Positions 12,937 to 21,302 of a stretch of DNA of 63,245 bases are shown in pieces. How positions within the stretch are numbered: position 1 is the first letter of the stretch; each line of letters starts with the position of its first letter. The notes beneath the pieces were generated by a model. It worked only from the letters and a program-made list of their open reading frames with translations. It had not been told where the DNA came from and made no database searches. The position numbers were made by a program, and so were the translations under genes. Source of the DNA: STC-54 sp964504665 (GTDB lineage: Bacteria; Patescibacteriota; Microgenomatia; Daviesbacterales; UBA10151). The stretch is from contig CAZDEH010000004.1 of the NCBI GenBank assembly GCA_964504665.1, positions 1 through 63,245 of the forward strand, read 5' to 3'.

Positions 12937-14169
12937 ATGGAAGACAAGAAGTTAAAAGACCATAAACAAATAGGCCAAGAGCTGGAGCTATTTTTTACAG
13001 ATGACATTGCTCCTGGAGTCCCATTTTGGTTGCCTAAAGGAATGGTTATTTTCAAGGAGCTGGAAAAATATATCCGTGAGTTAACTTTAAAAGCAAACTA
13101 TTTAGAAACATCTACTCCCATTATGGTAAAAAGTGACCTTTTTAAACAATCGGGTCATTGGACTAAATTTGGGGATCATAATATGTATAGCCTTCAGCTT
13201 TCAGATGAAAAAGATGATTCCAAACCTGTAGGATATACATTAAAACCAATGAATTGCCCTGAATCGACAATTCTTTACAGATTTAGACCAAGGTCATACA
13301 AAGAACTACCATTAAGATTAGCTGAAATCGGAAGACTTCATAGAAGAGAAAAATCCGGCGAAGTAAATGGGCTACTCCGGGTTAGGCAAATAACCATGGA
13401 TGATGCTCATATTTATGTCAGAGAAAATCAAATCTCTGATGAAGTCTCAAATATCTTAGATATGATGCAGGCTTTTTATAAAAATTTTGAATTTGAATAC
13501 GAGTTTAGATTTGCAACCCGTCCGGAACAAAGAGCCGGAACTGATGAGATGTGGGATAAGGCTGAAACAGGTTTGGAGGAAGTTTTAAAGAAAAAAGGTA
13601 TAAAAGCTTCAGATAAAAAAGGCGATGGAGCTTTTTATGGACCAAAAATCGATCTGCATATTAAAGATGCTTTAGGACGTGAGTGGCAACTGGCTACAGT
13701 ACAATTAGATTTTCATATGCCACAAGCATTTGATTTAAAATATATCAATGAAAATGGCGAACAGGAAAAGCCAGTTATGATACATAGAGCAATCTTCGGA
13801 TCATTTGAACGTTTTACCGGAATTTTGACTGAGCATTTCCAGGGAGCGTTTCCCACCTGGTTATCACCTGTCCAGGTAAAAATTGTACCCATTACAGACA
13901 GAAATAATGAATATGCACAAAAAGTACTCGAACAGTTAAAGTCCTCAAATATCAGGACAGAACTTGACGACAGATCAGAAAAAATGCAGGGGAAGATCCG
14001 TGATGCACAGTTACAGAAAATCCCTTATATGTTAATTATTGGAGACAGGGAAGAAAAAGAAAATAAAGTAGCAATCAGAACAAGAAATGGAAAAGATTTA
14101 GGAACTATGAATCTCGATAAATTTATCGAATTGATATCAGATAAAATATCCAATAAATCTCTGGATTGA
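12937..14169 (+). CDS. thrS: Threonyl-tRNA synthetase, minimal form
   Basis: Charges tRNA-Thr. Only the class II catalytic core and the anticodon-binding domain are present: 410 residues against about 640 in E. coli. The TGS and the editing (N1/N2) domains are absent and the protein begins at HKQIGQELELFF. Motif 2 (FRPRSYKELPLRLAEIGRLH), the zinc ligands Cys in MNCPES, His in DDAHIY and His in MIHRAI, and motif 3 (GSFERFTGIL) are all present, so it should be active, but without its own proofreading of Ser-tRNA. The stop TGA sits in the loop of a small hairpin. It heads the thrS-infC-rpmI-rplT block. Confidence 0.93.
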   Translation: MEDKKLKDHKQIGQELELFFTDDIAPGVPFWLPKGMVIFKELEKYIRELTLKANYLETSTPIMVKSDLFKQSGHWTKFGDHNMYSLQLSDEKDDSKPVGYTLKPMNCPESTILYRFRPRSYKELPLRLAEIGRLHRREKSGEVNGLLRVRQITMDDAHIYVRENQISDEVSNILDMMQAFYKNFEFEYEFRFATRPEQRAGTDEMWDKAETGLEEVLKKKGIKASDKKGDGAFYGPKIDLHIKDALGREWQLATVQLDFHMPQAFDLKYINENGEQEKPVMIHRAIFGSFERFTGILTEHFQGAFPTWLSPVQVKIVPITDRNNEYAQKVLEQLKSSNIRTELDDRSEKMQGKIRDAQLQKIPYMLIIGDREEKENKVAIRTRNGKDLGTMNLDKFIELISDKISNKSLD

Positions 14170-14218
14170 ATCCAGGAGTAGATTATGTTAGTATTTGGTG
14201 TTCTCAGGCTTATGGAGG
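14156..14218 (+). promoter_or_regulatory. infC leader: hairpin over the thrS stop and the ribosome-binding site
   Basis: CTGGAT (14161-14166), loop TGA (the thrS stop), ATCCAG (14170-14175), extended by AATCT (14156-14160) with AGATT (14180-14184). Downstream, GGAGG at 14214-14218 serves the unusual infC start at 14229. Such leaders often carry control of IF3 and ribosomal protein synthesis. Confidence 0.45.
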
Positions 14219-14228
14219 AAACTAAAAA

Positions 14229-14753
14229 ATAAATAAATATTACCGGATCAACGATAGGATTCAAGCACCTGAACTTAGGGTAATTAATGCTGACGGTACT
14301 CAACTCGGACTCATGAGTAGGAAAAATGCTTTGGCTAAAGCCATCGAGCAAGAATTGGATTTAGTTGAAATCGCCGCTCAAGCTAAACCACCTGTAGCTA
14401 AATTAATTGATTACGAAAAGTTTAGATATCAGGAAGAGAAGAAAGAACAACAGGCTAGGAAAAACATTAGAGAGGTAGAGTTAAAGGAGATTTGGTTGTC
14501 TCCCAGGATTGAAGAGCATGATTTGGAAACAAGGCTAAAGAAAGCCGATGAATTTATTTCAAAAGGGAATAAAGTTAAATTGAACGTTAAGTTCAAGGGT
14601 CGGGAAATGGCCCATCCGGAAACAGGCTATAAAGTGACAGAAAATGCCTTGGCTTGGTTTAAGGGGAGAGTAAAAGTTGAGAGAGAAACAAAATTTGAAG
14701 GAAGAAATTTAACAACAATTATTGGTGCATCAGCAGAGAACAAAGGAGAATAA
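14229..14753 (+). CDS. infC: Translation initiation factor IF-3 with a non-AUG (ATA) start
   Basis: IF3 binds the 30S subunit and rejects wrong start codons. The protein is complete (about 174 residues, against 180 in E. coli): YRINDRIQAPELRVI at the N-terminus, DLVEIAAQAKPPVAKLIDY, then a charged linker and a C-terminal domain (VKLNVKFKGREMAHPETGYK). The first ATG in frame (14313) would remove the conserved N-domain. Upstream, a TAA at 14223 limits the frame, leaving ATA at 14229 as the only start with a well-spaced GGAGG (14214-14218, 10 nt). infC in other bacteria uses AUU as a self-control device, so a rare start fits the family. rpmI follows after one base. Confidence 0.85.
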   Translation: MNKYYRINDRIQAPELRVINADGTQLGLMSRKNALAKAIEQELDLVEIAAQAKPPVAKLIDYEKFRYQEEKKEQQARKNIREVELKEIWLSPRIEEHDLETRLKKADEFISKGNKVKLNVKFKGREMAHPETGYKVTENALAWFKGRVKVERETKFEGRNLTTIIGASAENKGE

Positions 14754-14754
14754 T

Positions 14755-14955
14755 ATGCCAAAAGTTAGAACTAAAAAAACATTAGCAAAAAAAGTAAAAA
14801 TTACCGGCACAGGTAAAATGATCCGTTCTCATCAATTTAGGTCCGGTCATTTAAGGCAAAATAAGAGTAAGAGGACACTCCGAAAACATCATGAACCGAT
14901 GGTTATGCATAAAACAATACTAAAAACTATGCGAGTATTATTAGGAAGAGCTTAA
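14755..14955 (+). CDS. rpmI: Ribosomal protein L35
   Basis: A 66-residue very basic protein of the 50S subunit: MPKVRTKKTLAKKVKITGTG at the start and HLRQNKSKRTLRKH in the middle are diagnostic. The ATG at 14755 is preceded by AAAGGAGAAT. It lies between infC and rplT in the universal infC-rpmI-rplT operon, with gaps of one base on each side. Confidence 0.93.
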   Translation: MPKVRTKKTLAKKVKITGTGKMIRSHQFRSGHLRQNKSKRTLRKHHEPMVMHKTILKTMRVLLGRA

Positions 14956-14956
14956 A

Positions 14957-15304
14957 ATGGCAAGAGTTAAACGTGGTGTCGTTGCCCATAGAAAACATAA
15001 AAAATTATTTAATTTAGCTAAAGGCTATCAAGGTCATCATAGTAAATTAATCAAGCAAGTTAAAGAATCAGTGCTTCATGCAGGTCAGTATGCTTTTGCA
15101 GGCAGAAAGCAGAGAAGACGCGATTTAAGATCTTTATGGATTACCCAAATGGGAATTGCACTCCGGAATGAAGGATTATCTTATTCCAAGTTTATTGCTA
15201 CCTTGAAGACTAAAAATATTTTATTGGACAGAAAAATTTTATCGGAAATAGCAGTCAAGGATACTACTACCTTTAAAAAGATAGTTGCCGAAGTAACCCA
15301 ATAA
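14957..15304 (+). CDS. rplT: Ribosomal protein L20
   Basis: A 115-residue basic 50S assembly protein: MARVKRGVVAHRKHKKLFNL, AKGYQGHHSKLIKQ, FAGRKQRRRDLRSLWITQM and LSYSKFIATL. Normal length. It starts one base after the rpmI stop. In other bacteria L20 represses its own operon by binding the leader, so the hairpin before infC may be its site here. Confidence 0.95.
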   Translation: MARVKRGVVAHRKHKKLFNLAKGYQGHHSKLIKQVKESVLHAGQYAFAGRKQRRRDLRSLWITQMGIALRNEGLSYSKFIATLKTKNILLDRKILSEIAVKDTTTFKKIVAEVTQ

Positions 15305-15353
15305 CTTTTTCATACTCTAGTTCTAAATTTATGTATATGCTAGAATTGAGGCT

Positions 15354-16397
15354 ATGGAAGAAAAATTTAAAATAATCCGGCAAAATTACTCAGGAAAAAT
15401 TAACAAATCAAAAAGTTTATTAAAACTGGATGAAATTTTTTTGGAGCTTTTTGGAAAAAAAGGGGAAATTACAGAATTTCCTAAAAACTTTGCCAGTCTG
15501 CCAAAAGAAGAATTAAAAAAAATATCTCCATTATTCAACTCAATAAAAAATGATCTTGAAAAAGCGGTTGAGAGAAGGCGTCAGGAAATTCGCGAAGAAA
15601 AATACAAAAGCTTGGTTAACGATAAAATTGATATTTCAAAACCAGCCATAATTAATTTAGGGAAAGGGCATCTACACCCAACAACTCAGTTTATTCAAGA
15701 CACTGTTGATTTATTTACCAAGCTCGGATTTCAACAATTTGATGCACCGCATATTGACACCGATTCATATAATTTTGGGTTGCTGAACATTCCCGAGGGA
15801 CATCCAGCTAGAGATCTTTGGGATACCCTCTACCTAGAAAGTAGAAACCCAACCCGACCACAGGAAAAATTATTACTTAGAACACATACATCTAACGCTC
15901 AAATGAGAATTATGCGTTCATTGAAACCACCCATCCGAATGATGAGCATAGGTAGATGCTTCCGTTATGAAAACCTCGATGCACGCCACGAGCATACTTT
16001 TGAACAGTTTGAACTTGTCTATATCGATAAGGATTTAAGTATGGCTAATTTACAGTATTTATCTGAATATTTCTTAAAAAACATGCTCGGTAGAGATGTA
16101 AAGGTACGCCTTCGCCCAAAATACTATCCTTTTGTTGAACCCAGCGTCGGTATAGACAGCGAATGTATTTTTTGTCACGGCAAAGGTTGTAACATTTGCG
16201 GCGGTATCGGTTGGCTGGAAGTTGCCGGTGCCGGAATGATCCACCCTACAGTATTAAAAAACGGCGGTATCGATCCGGAAGTCTATTCAGGTATTGCCTG
16301 GGGTCCAGGCATAGGCAGAATAATGATGCTAAAACATGGTTTTAATGATGTCCGGCTTTTACTTAACGGCGACCTTAATTTTTTGGAGAAATTCTAA
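15354..16397 (+). CDS. pheS: Phenylalanyl-tRNA synthetase alpha subunit
   Basis: Catalytic subunit of the PheS2-PheT2 enzyme that charges tRNA-Phe. A helical N-terminal arm (1-85) is followed by the class II core: HLHPTTQFIQDTVDLFTKLG, LLRTHTSNAQMR, GRCFRYENLDARHEHTFEQF (motif 2), and GIAWGPGIGRIMMLKHG (motif 3). A cysteine cluster (CIFCHGKGCNICGG) of the zinc-binding type is present. Length 347, normal. TAGAAT with a TGC extension (15341-15346) ends 7 nt before the ATG, suggesting a leaderless message. The TAATG junction couples it to pheT. Confidence 0.93.
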   Translation: MEEKFKIIRQNYSGKINKSKSLLKLDEIFLELFGKKGEITEFPKNFASLPKEELKKISPLFNSIKNDLEKAVERRRQEIREEKYKSLVNDKIDISKPAIINLGKGHLHPTTQFIQDTVDLFTKLGFQQFDAPHIDTDSYNFGLLNIPEGHPARDLWDTLYLESRNPTRPQEKLLLRTHTSNAQMRIMRSLKPPIRMMSIGRCFRYENLDARHEHTFEQFELVYIDKDLSMANLQYLSEYFLKNMLGRDVKVRLRPKYYPFVEPSVGIDSECIFCHGKGCNICGGIGWLEVAGAGMIHPTVLKNGGIDPEVYSGIAWGPGIGRIMMLKHGFNDVRLLLNGDLNFLEKF

Positions 16398-18091
16398 TGA
16401 AAGTTTCAATTAATTGGCTCAAACAACTCGTTAATTTAAGTGTATCAATTGATGAAGTCATCCATATGCTACCACTTCGTACTATCGGTACCAAAGAAGT
16501 AACTGATAAATTTATTGAACTTGATATGAAAGGCTATAACAGAGCTGATCTGTTATCAATGAGAGGTGTAGCTTTGGAAGTAGCAGCGATCACTGATTCC
16601 TGTTTAACATTTACTGAACAGGAAAAATTTGTCTGGGAGGGTAAGAATTTACCTCAAGCTAAAGTTAAAGTAGCTAATCCAGAACTTGCTCCACTATACT
16701 GTATTGCTCAAATTTCAGGGTTAAAGCCTTCCAAATCTCCCCCAGAATGGCAAAGTAGACTATCTGACTGTGGTGTACGTAGCATCAATGATGCTACAGA
16801 CATTACTAACTTGATTATGTTGGAATTTGGCCAACCCATGCATGCATTTGATGCTGATTTAATTAAAAATCAAATACTGATTGTCAAGACGGCAAAAAAT
16901 AATGAAGAGATAGCAACTTTAGATGCCAAAACTAGAAAACTTGAAACCTCGGACTTATTAATTGCTGATCCTGAGAAAGCAGTAGGAATTGCAGGAGTTA
17001 TGGGTGGAAAAAATTCAGAAGTAACTGACGAGACTCAAACAATTTTACTCGAAGCAGCTATTTTTGATCCCACAACTCTCCGGAAAACAGCCCAAAGGTT
17101 AAACCTTGCCTTAGAAGCAAGTAAAAGATTTCAACATGGTTTAACTAAAAAGCAAGCTCTTCAGGCTCTTAATGCAGCTATAAAAATGTATCAGGGTTTA
17201 GGTGGAAAATTAACAGCAATTTCAATTGTTGGCGACACTTCTGACCCTGTTAGAAAAATTGAGCTAAGAAAAGAAAAAATTGATTCTTTAATTGGTTTTG
17301 ATATTCCAGAAAAAGATATAGAAAAATACTTAACCCAACTAAATTTTCAATTAGCCTCACAAGACCAGGTCTTGCAAGGCTGGGAAGTGACAGTACCTTA
17401 TTACAGACTGGATATAGAGATTGAAGTTGACTTGATTGAAGAAGTAGCCAGAATGTATGGCTACGATAAAATAGCGGCAAAGCCGCTTAATAATAATTTT
17501 CCGAAAAAAATAAACCAGACTAATTTTAATAAGATACATGACTGGAAAGTTGCCTTAATAAATACTGGCTTAACAGAAGTTCAGACTTATTCTTTTTATT
17601 CAACTGATGTTATTGGCAATTGTGATATTAAAAAATCAGAATTGATTAAATTATCCAACCCAATATCAGCTGAAACAGAATATATGAGAAGTGAGTTATG
17701 GCCTAATTTAGTTGAGGTCACTGTTAAAAATATCAAACAGAGAGTAAAGCAAATTGCTATTTTTGAAATAGGTAAAGTCTATGAAGCAAAGAAGGGCAAT
17801 ATGCCTCAGGAAACTTATAAACTGGCTGTAGTCTTATCCAATAATTCTAATAATTCCGTTGCTGAGTTGTGGACACTTTTCCAAACTTCGTGTTCCCACA
17901 TGTCAAGTGGGAAGCTAACATTAAAAACTGTTGAAATGACGGAAAAAGAAAAAGAGATTTTTCATCCTGCAAGGTTCGCTCAAATTATATGTCAAGATAA
18001 AAAAATTGGCTTAATTGCTGAAATCCATCCCAGAATTACTGATAAATTTGGCATTATACAAAAAATTGCTATCCTGGAGGTAGTTATTTAG
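16397..18091 (+). CDS. pheT: Phenylalanyl-tRNA synthetase beta subunit, short form
   Basis: Structural and tRNA-recognising subunit partner of PheS. At 564 residues it is well short of the usual bacterial length (about 800). Two pieces are missing: the EMAP-II-like tRNA-binding insert near residue 40, and the C-terminal FDX-ACB anticodon-binding domain; the protein ends at IHPRITDKFGIIQKIAILEV. Present: the B3/B4 region (PLYCIAQISGLK, FGQPMHAFDADLI, GIAGVMGG), the B5 domain, and the catalytic-like fold (VDLIEEVARMYGYDKI, ISAETEYMRSELWPNL). A palindromic repeat sits in frame near residues 497-508. Confidence 0.92.
   Translation: MKVSINWLKQLVNLSVSIDEVIHMLPLRTIGTKEVTDKFIELDMKGYNRADLLSMRGVALEVAAITDSCLTFTEQEKFVWEGKNLPQAKVKVANPELAPLYCIAQISGLKPSKSPPEWQSRLSDCGVRSINDATDITNLIMLEFGQPMHAFDADLIKNQILIVKTAKNNEEIATLDAKTRKLETSDLLIADPEKAVGIAGVMGGKNSEVTDETQTILLEAAIFDPTTLRKTAQRLNLALEASKRFQHGLTKKQALQALNAAIKMYQGLGGKLTAISIVGDTSDPVRKIELRKEKIDSLIGFDIPEKDIEKYLTQLNFQLASQDQVLQGWEVTVPYYRLDIEIEVDLIEEVARMYGYDKIAAKPLNNNFPKKINQTNFNKIHDWKVALINTGLTEVQTYSFYSTDVIGNCDIKKSELIKLSNPISAETEYMRSELWPNLVEVTVKNIKQRVKQIAIFEIGKVYEAKKGNMPQETYKLAVVLSNNSNNSVAELWTLFQTSCSHMSSGKLTLKTVEMTEKEKEIFHPARFAQIICQDKKIGLIAEIHPRITDKFGIIQKIAILEVVI
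17893..17913. repeat. Palindromic repeat inside pheT
   Basis: TTCCCAC-ATGTCAA-GTGGGAA, followed by GCTAA. Read in frame as SHMSSGK. The sequence CTTCCCACATGTCAAGT recurs with small changes in the intergenic palindrome at 39947-39991, so both are copies of one element. Confidence 0.7.
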
Positions 18092-18456
18092 CCTTTTTTA
18101 GCTCTTTTATAACTCAGTTGCCTAGCAAATAAATCTCTTATAAAAACTAACGGTTTTTCATGTAGAAATTGTTCGCTGAGGGGGAGTTTTTCGTAAGCCT
18201 CTTTAATTTTTTTACTCGCTTCCCAATCTTCAATCTCTTTCAAATAAGCATGTCGCCTTAAAAAGAAAGCTTCTTCTAATAATCCAAACGGTATGAGAAA
18301 ATGAAAATCTGGAAATAGTCGAGTATCTTCTATATGTTGTACCACTTCTTCCCAAGCAACGTTATCACTTAAAACTCGATTCCTCACCTTATAAGATAAA
18401 TTTTTATATTGGTTACCATCTATCAAAGGTGGATTATTGCTCGCTCTTTCTACCAT
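18088..18456 (-). CDS. Hypothetical protein
   Basis: A 122-residue soluble protein, not recognised. The start at 18456 (MVERASNNPPLIDG) is preferred; an in-frame upstream ATG at 18498 adds only a Cys-rich hydrophobic tail. Features: RNRVLSDNVAWEEVVQHIED, then an aromatic stretch FPDFHFLIPFGLLEEAFFLR, then charged helices. It converges on pheT and overlaps its last four bases. Confidence 0.45.
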   Translation of the reverse strand: MVERASNNPPLIDGNQYKNLSYKVRNRVLSDNVAWEEVVQHIEDTRLFPDFHFLIPFGLLEEAFFLRRHAYLKEIEDWEASKKIKEAYEKLPLSEQFLHEKPLVFIRDLFARQLSYKRAKKG

Positions 18457-18551
18457 ACAATTAATCACTAATCTACCACAAAATAAACATAGTATCAAGA
18501 GCTATGAGCTATAGACTAACTCCTAATTTTAGAAAACCTCTTTTGCCACAG

Positions 18552-21077
18552 TTATAGAGCTACAGTAACTCCAATTGAAGAAGAAAAGCTACCACCATTA
18601 TTATCTTCCAAAGTTACTGTGATTGTATGAGAACCCTTATCCCCATTTGGAAACTCGACATGGAGAGCAAAAGGCTCAGTGGTTTGTGTTGATTTTTGTG
18701 CTCCATCAATCATCCAACTGACTTTTTTTACTCCTGCTGGAGAATTAGCTTTAGCTAACACATCAAAAACTCTTGGTACATTAGCACCGTTTGTTACATT
18801 CACAATGGAAATAATTCCTCCCTGATTTCCCGCATCTGTAAATCCGGGAATACCATTACAACCTTTTGTGGCTCCTATAAATCTAACATCTGAAGCTGTC
18901 AACACCCAAGAATCAATTCCTACCTGCCATTTATTAGCTCCAGTTGGATCATTCTCTGATAGAGAAATAACATCTTTTTCTTCCGAATCTTCACCATCGT
19001 TTGCGAGCCTATGAGGATTATTTTTACAAACTTTTTGCCTTTGATAGGCAGAGGAGATATTTCCTGGTTCTGTGCCTTTGATAAAAAATTCACGTCTAGC
19101 TGGTGTTCCATCTCTCGGCTTACCACCCATTAAACCGTCAATCTCCATATAAGACACACCACTGGGTTGATCTATTTTTTCATCAGGTTGATTAGTTAAA
19201 GCTAAGGACATAATTTTTTGCCAAATAGGAGAGGCTCCTGTAACACCCGAAGCAATGACAGGGTTCATTCTGGAATTGTCATTATTGCCTACCCAAATAC
19301 CAACAGCATAAGAAGGTGTGTAACCAATCGTCCAGTTATCTCTTTTTTCATCAGTAGTTCCTGTTTTAACAGAAACAATTTTCCCCCGGATATTTAAGAC
19401 AGAATTTGATCCGAAAGCAGAGGTTCTGGCTCCATTATCAGCCAGAATATTGGATATGATAAAGGCTATACCTTCTTCCAAAACCTTTGTGCCATCATCA
19501 TCTTTATACTCATATAAAATCTTATCTCTATAGTCTGTTACCTTCAAGATTGAAACAGGATCATGTTTTACACCTTTGTTTGCTAAAACCCCATAAGCAG
19601 ATGTTAAATCTAAAAGTCTCACCTCTCTACCACCTAAAGGCAAAGATAAACCCACGCTATTAACGTTATCATCTGTAGGTTCCCAAGTAGATACACCCAT
19701 CCTATAACCCAAATCAAGCACATTTTTAACTCCCACCAAAGCCACCATTTTTACAGCAGGAATATTATAGGAATTACCTAAGGCATACCTTATCTCAGTA
19801 GGTCCATGAAATTGACCGTCATAATTTAGGGGGACGTAAGAAGGCTTATCTCCTCCGGGAAACTCGGTTTTAACATCCATAAGTACCGAGGCAGCTGTAT
19901 ATCCTTTTTGAAAAGCTGCAGCATAAGTGATTGGTTTTGTAGCCGAACCAGGTTGCCTTGGAGAAAGAACCACGTTAACATTACCGTCATAATCTTCTGC
20001 GAAATAATCTTTTGATCCAATCATGGCTAGTATTTGACCATTTTTAGGGTTTATAACAACAGCAGCCCCGTTACCAACCTGGGCACTTTTCAGCTTATCA
20101 ACTTCATCTTTAACAATTTTTTGTGCTTCTTCCTGAAGTTTATTATCCAAAGTAGTAGTCACTTTAAGTCCACCTTGTTCAACTAATTTATCTCCAAATT
20201 GTTCAATTAATTTTTGTTTCACATATAACACAAAATGGGGAGATTTAAAGCCAATTTCTTTTTGTGCGGTCCGGTAGGTTAATTGCTCTTCTTTGGCGTT
20301 TTCAGATTGTTTTAGGTTAATATAGCCGTCTTCCACCATTCTCCGCAACACTTCTACCTGACGAACTTTTGCCAGTTCTGGATGTGATCCATATGGTGAA
20401 TAAACTGAAGGAAGCTGGGGCAAGCCTGCTAAAAGCGAGCTTTCGGCTAAATCCAAATCCTTTGCGTGTTTACCAAAATATAGATTAGCAGCAGCTTCAA
20501 TACCATAAGAGGTACCACCATAAGGGATTTCATTCAAATACATTTCTAGAATCTGATCTTTAGAATAGGTCCGTTCAACCTGAACTGCTAAAATAAATTC
20601 TTTAATTTTTCTAACAAAAGATCTTTCTCCAGTGAGTAACGCATTTTTTACTAATTGCTGAGTTAAAGTTGATCCTCCACCTTCAACTTGCCTATAAACA
20701 ATTAGCTCGAAGATTGACCTGGCAATTCCAAGAAACGAAAATCCTTGGTGTTTATAAAAATCCTTATCTTCTATGGCGATAGTTGCTTGTTTGACAGAAT
20801 CCGGGATCTCCGAGAGTTTAACAGGAGTCCGGTTTTCATTTTCAAAAATATCATAAAGAAGTTCACCATTCCGATCGTAGATTTTGGTTGACTGGGCAAT
20901 AACACGGTTTACCAGTTCTTCCGGTGAAGGAACTTGGGTAGAAAAATAGACAATAACTCCTACAATGAGTAATATTCCTACCAAAACCAGGGTGAGGGTA
21001 GCTGTAGAAAGCTTGGTAATCAGTCTGGAACGACGAACAACTCCAGATTCATAACGCCTGATTCTTCTAAAAGACAT
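18552..21077 (-). CDS. Class A penicillin-binding protein (PBP1A-like)
   Basis: Bifunctional cell-wall synthase: polymerises glycan strands and cross-links peptides outside the membrane. In order: a cytoplasmic basic start, one membrane helix (about 22-48), the GT51 transglycosylase domain with the catalytic Glu in TIAIEDKDFYKHQG (about residue 100) and GGGSTLTQQLVKN, then the transpeptidase with SATK (about 379), SYN and KTGT (about 570). The C-terminal ~180 residues hold an Ig-like domain (ANVPRVFDVLAKANSPAGVKK cut short here), likely a wall-binding or docking module. Length 841, normal for the class. Its start is three bases from a 10-N gap, so its promoter cannot be read. Confidence 0.93.
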   Translation of the reverse strand: MSFRRIRRYESGVVRRSRLITKLSTATLTLVLVGILLIVGVIVYFSTQVPSPEELVNRVIAQSTKIYDRNGELLYDIFENENRTPVKLSEIPDSVKQATIAIEDKDFYKHQGFSFLGIARSIFELIVYRQVEGGGSTLTQQLVKNALLTGERSFVRKIKEFILAVQVERTYSKDQILEMYLNEIPYGGTSYGIEAAANLYFGKHAKDLDLAESSLLAGLPQLPSVYSPYGSHPELAKVRQVEVLRRMVEDGYINLKQSENAKEEQLTYRTAQKEIGFKSPHFVLYVKQKLIEQFGDKLVEQGGLKVTTTLDNKLQEEAQKIVKDEVDKLKSAQVGNGAAVVINPKNGQILAMIGSKDYFAEDYDGNVNVVLSPRQPGSATKPITYAAAFQKGYTAASVLMDVKTEFPGGDKPSYVPLNYDGQFHGPTEIRYALGNSYNIPAVKMVALVGVKNVLDLGYRMGVSTWEPTDDNVNSVGLSLPLGGREVRLLDLTSAYGVLANKGVKHDPVSILKVTDYRDKILYEYKDDDGTKVLEEGIAFIISNILADNGARTSAFGSNSVLNIRGKIVSVKTGTTDEKRDNWTIGYTPSYAVGIWVGNNDNSRMNPVIASGVTGASPIWQKIMSLALTNQPDEKIDQPSGVSYMEIDGLMGGKPRDGTPARREFFIKGTEPGNISSAYQRQKVCKNNPHRLANDGEDSEEKDVISLSENDPTGANKWQVGIDSWVLTASDVRFIGATKGCNGIPGFTDAGNQGGIISIVNVTNGANVPRVFDVLAKANSPAGVKKVSWMIDGAQKSTQTTEPFALHVEFPNGDKGSHTITVTLEDNNGGSFSSSIGVTVAL

Positions 21078-21079
21078 AT

Positions 21080-21089
21080 NNNNNNNNNN
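21080..21089. other. Assembly gap (10 N)
   Basis: Ten Ns lie between the PBP1A start and the tRNA-Tyr promoter. The true size of the gap is unknown. Confidence 0.95.
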
Positions 21090-21105
21090 ATGCTAAGTAT
21101 AACAA

Positions 21106-21135
21106 TTGCCGAATACAAGCTCAACTTGGTATAAT
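21106..21135 (+). promoter_or_regulatory. Promoter of tRNA-Tyr
   Basis: TTGCCG (21106-21111), an 18-nt spacer, and TGG-TATAAT (TATAAT at 21130-21135), an extended -10. The predicted start is about three bases before the mature tRNA. Confidence 0.65.
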
Positions 21136-21144
21136 TAGCGTTGA

Positions 21145-21217
21145 CCAGGGTTGGCAGAGCGGTTGATGCGCGGGTCTGTAAAACCCGTTTAGCCTAGTTC
21201 AACTCTAGGACCCTGGA
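21145..21217 (+). tRNA. tRNA-Tyr (anticodon GTA) of archaeal type
   Basis: A 73-nt cloverleaf: acceptor CCAGGGT/ACCCTGG, anticodon stem CGGGT/ACCCG with loop CTGTAAA, T arm CCTAG-TTCAACT-CTAGG and discriminator A. The first pair is C1-G72 and the variable loop is only TTTAG (five bases). Bacterial tRNA-Tyr normally has G1-C72 and a long variable arm; this one matches the archaeal/eukaryotic form, and an archaeal-type TyrRS is encoded at 40036-41157. CCA is not encoded. Confidence 0.9.
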
Positions 21218-21302
21218 CCTCGTACTTAGCTATTCACAGTCATCTGGCATCTAAAAGTCAATAATCCCAAACTGAAGACTAAAACAAACCTAAGTGTTTA
21301 AT

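Noticed and set aside
14313..14753. ATG at 14313 as the infC start
   Set aside because: It would remove the conserved IF3 N-domain residues that are encoded upstream in the same frame.
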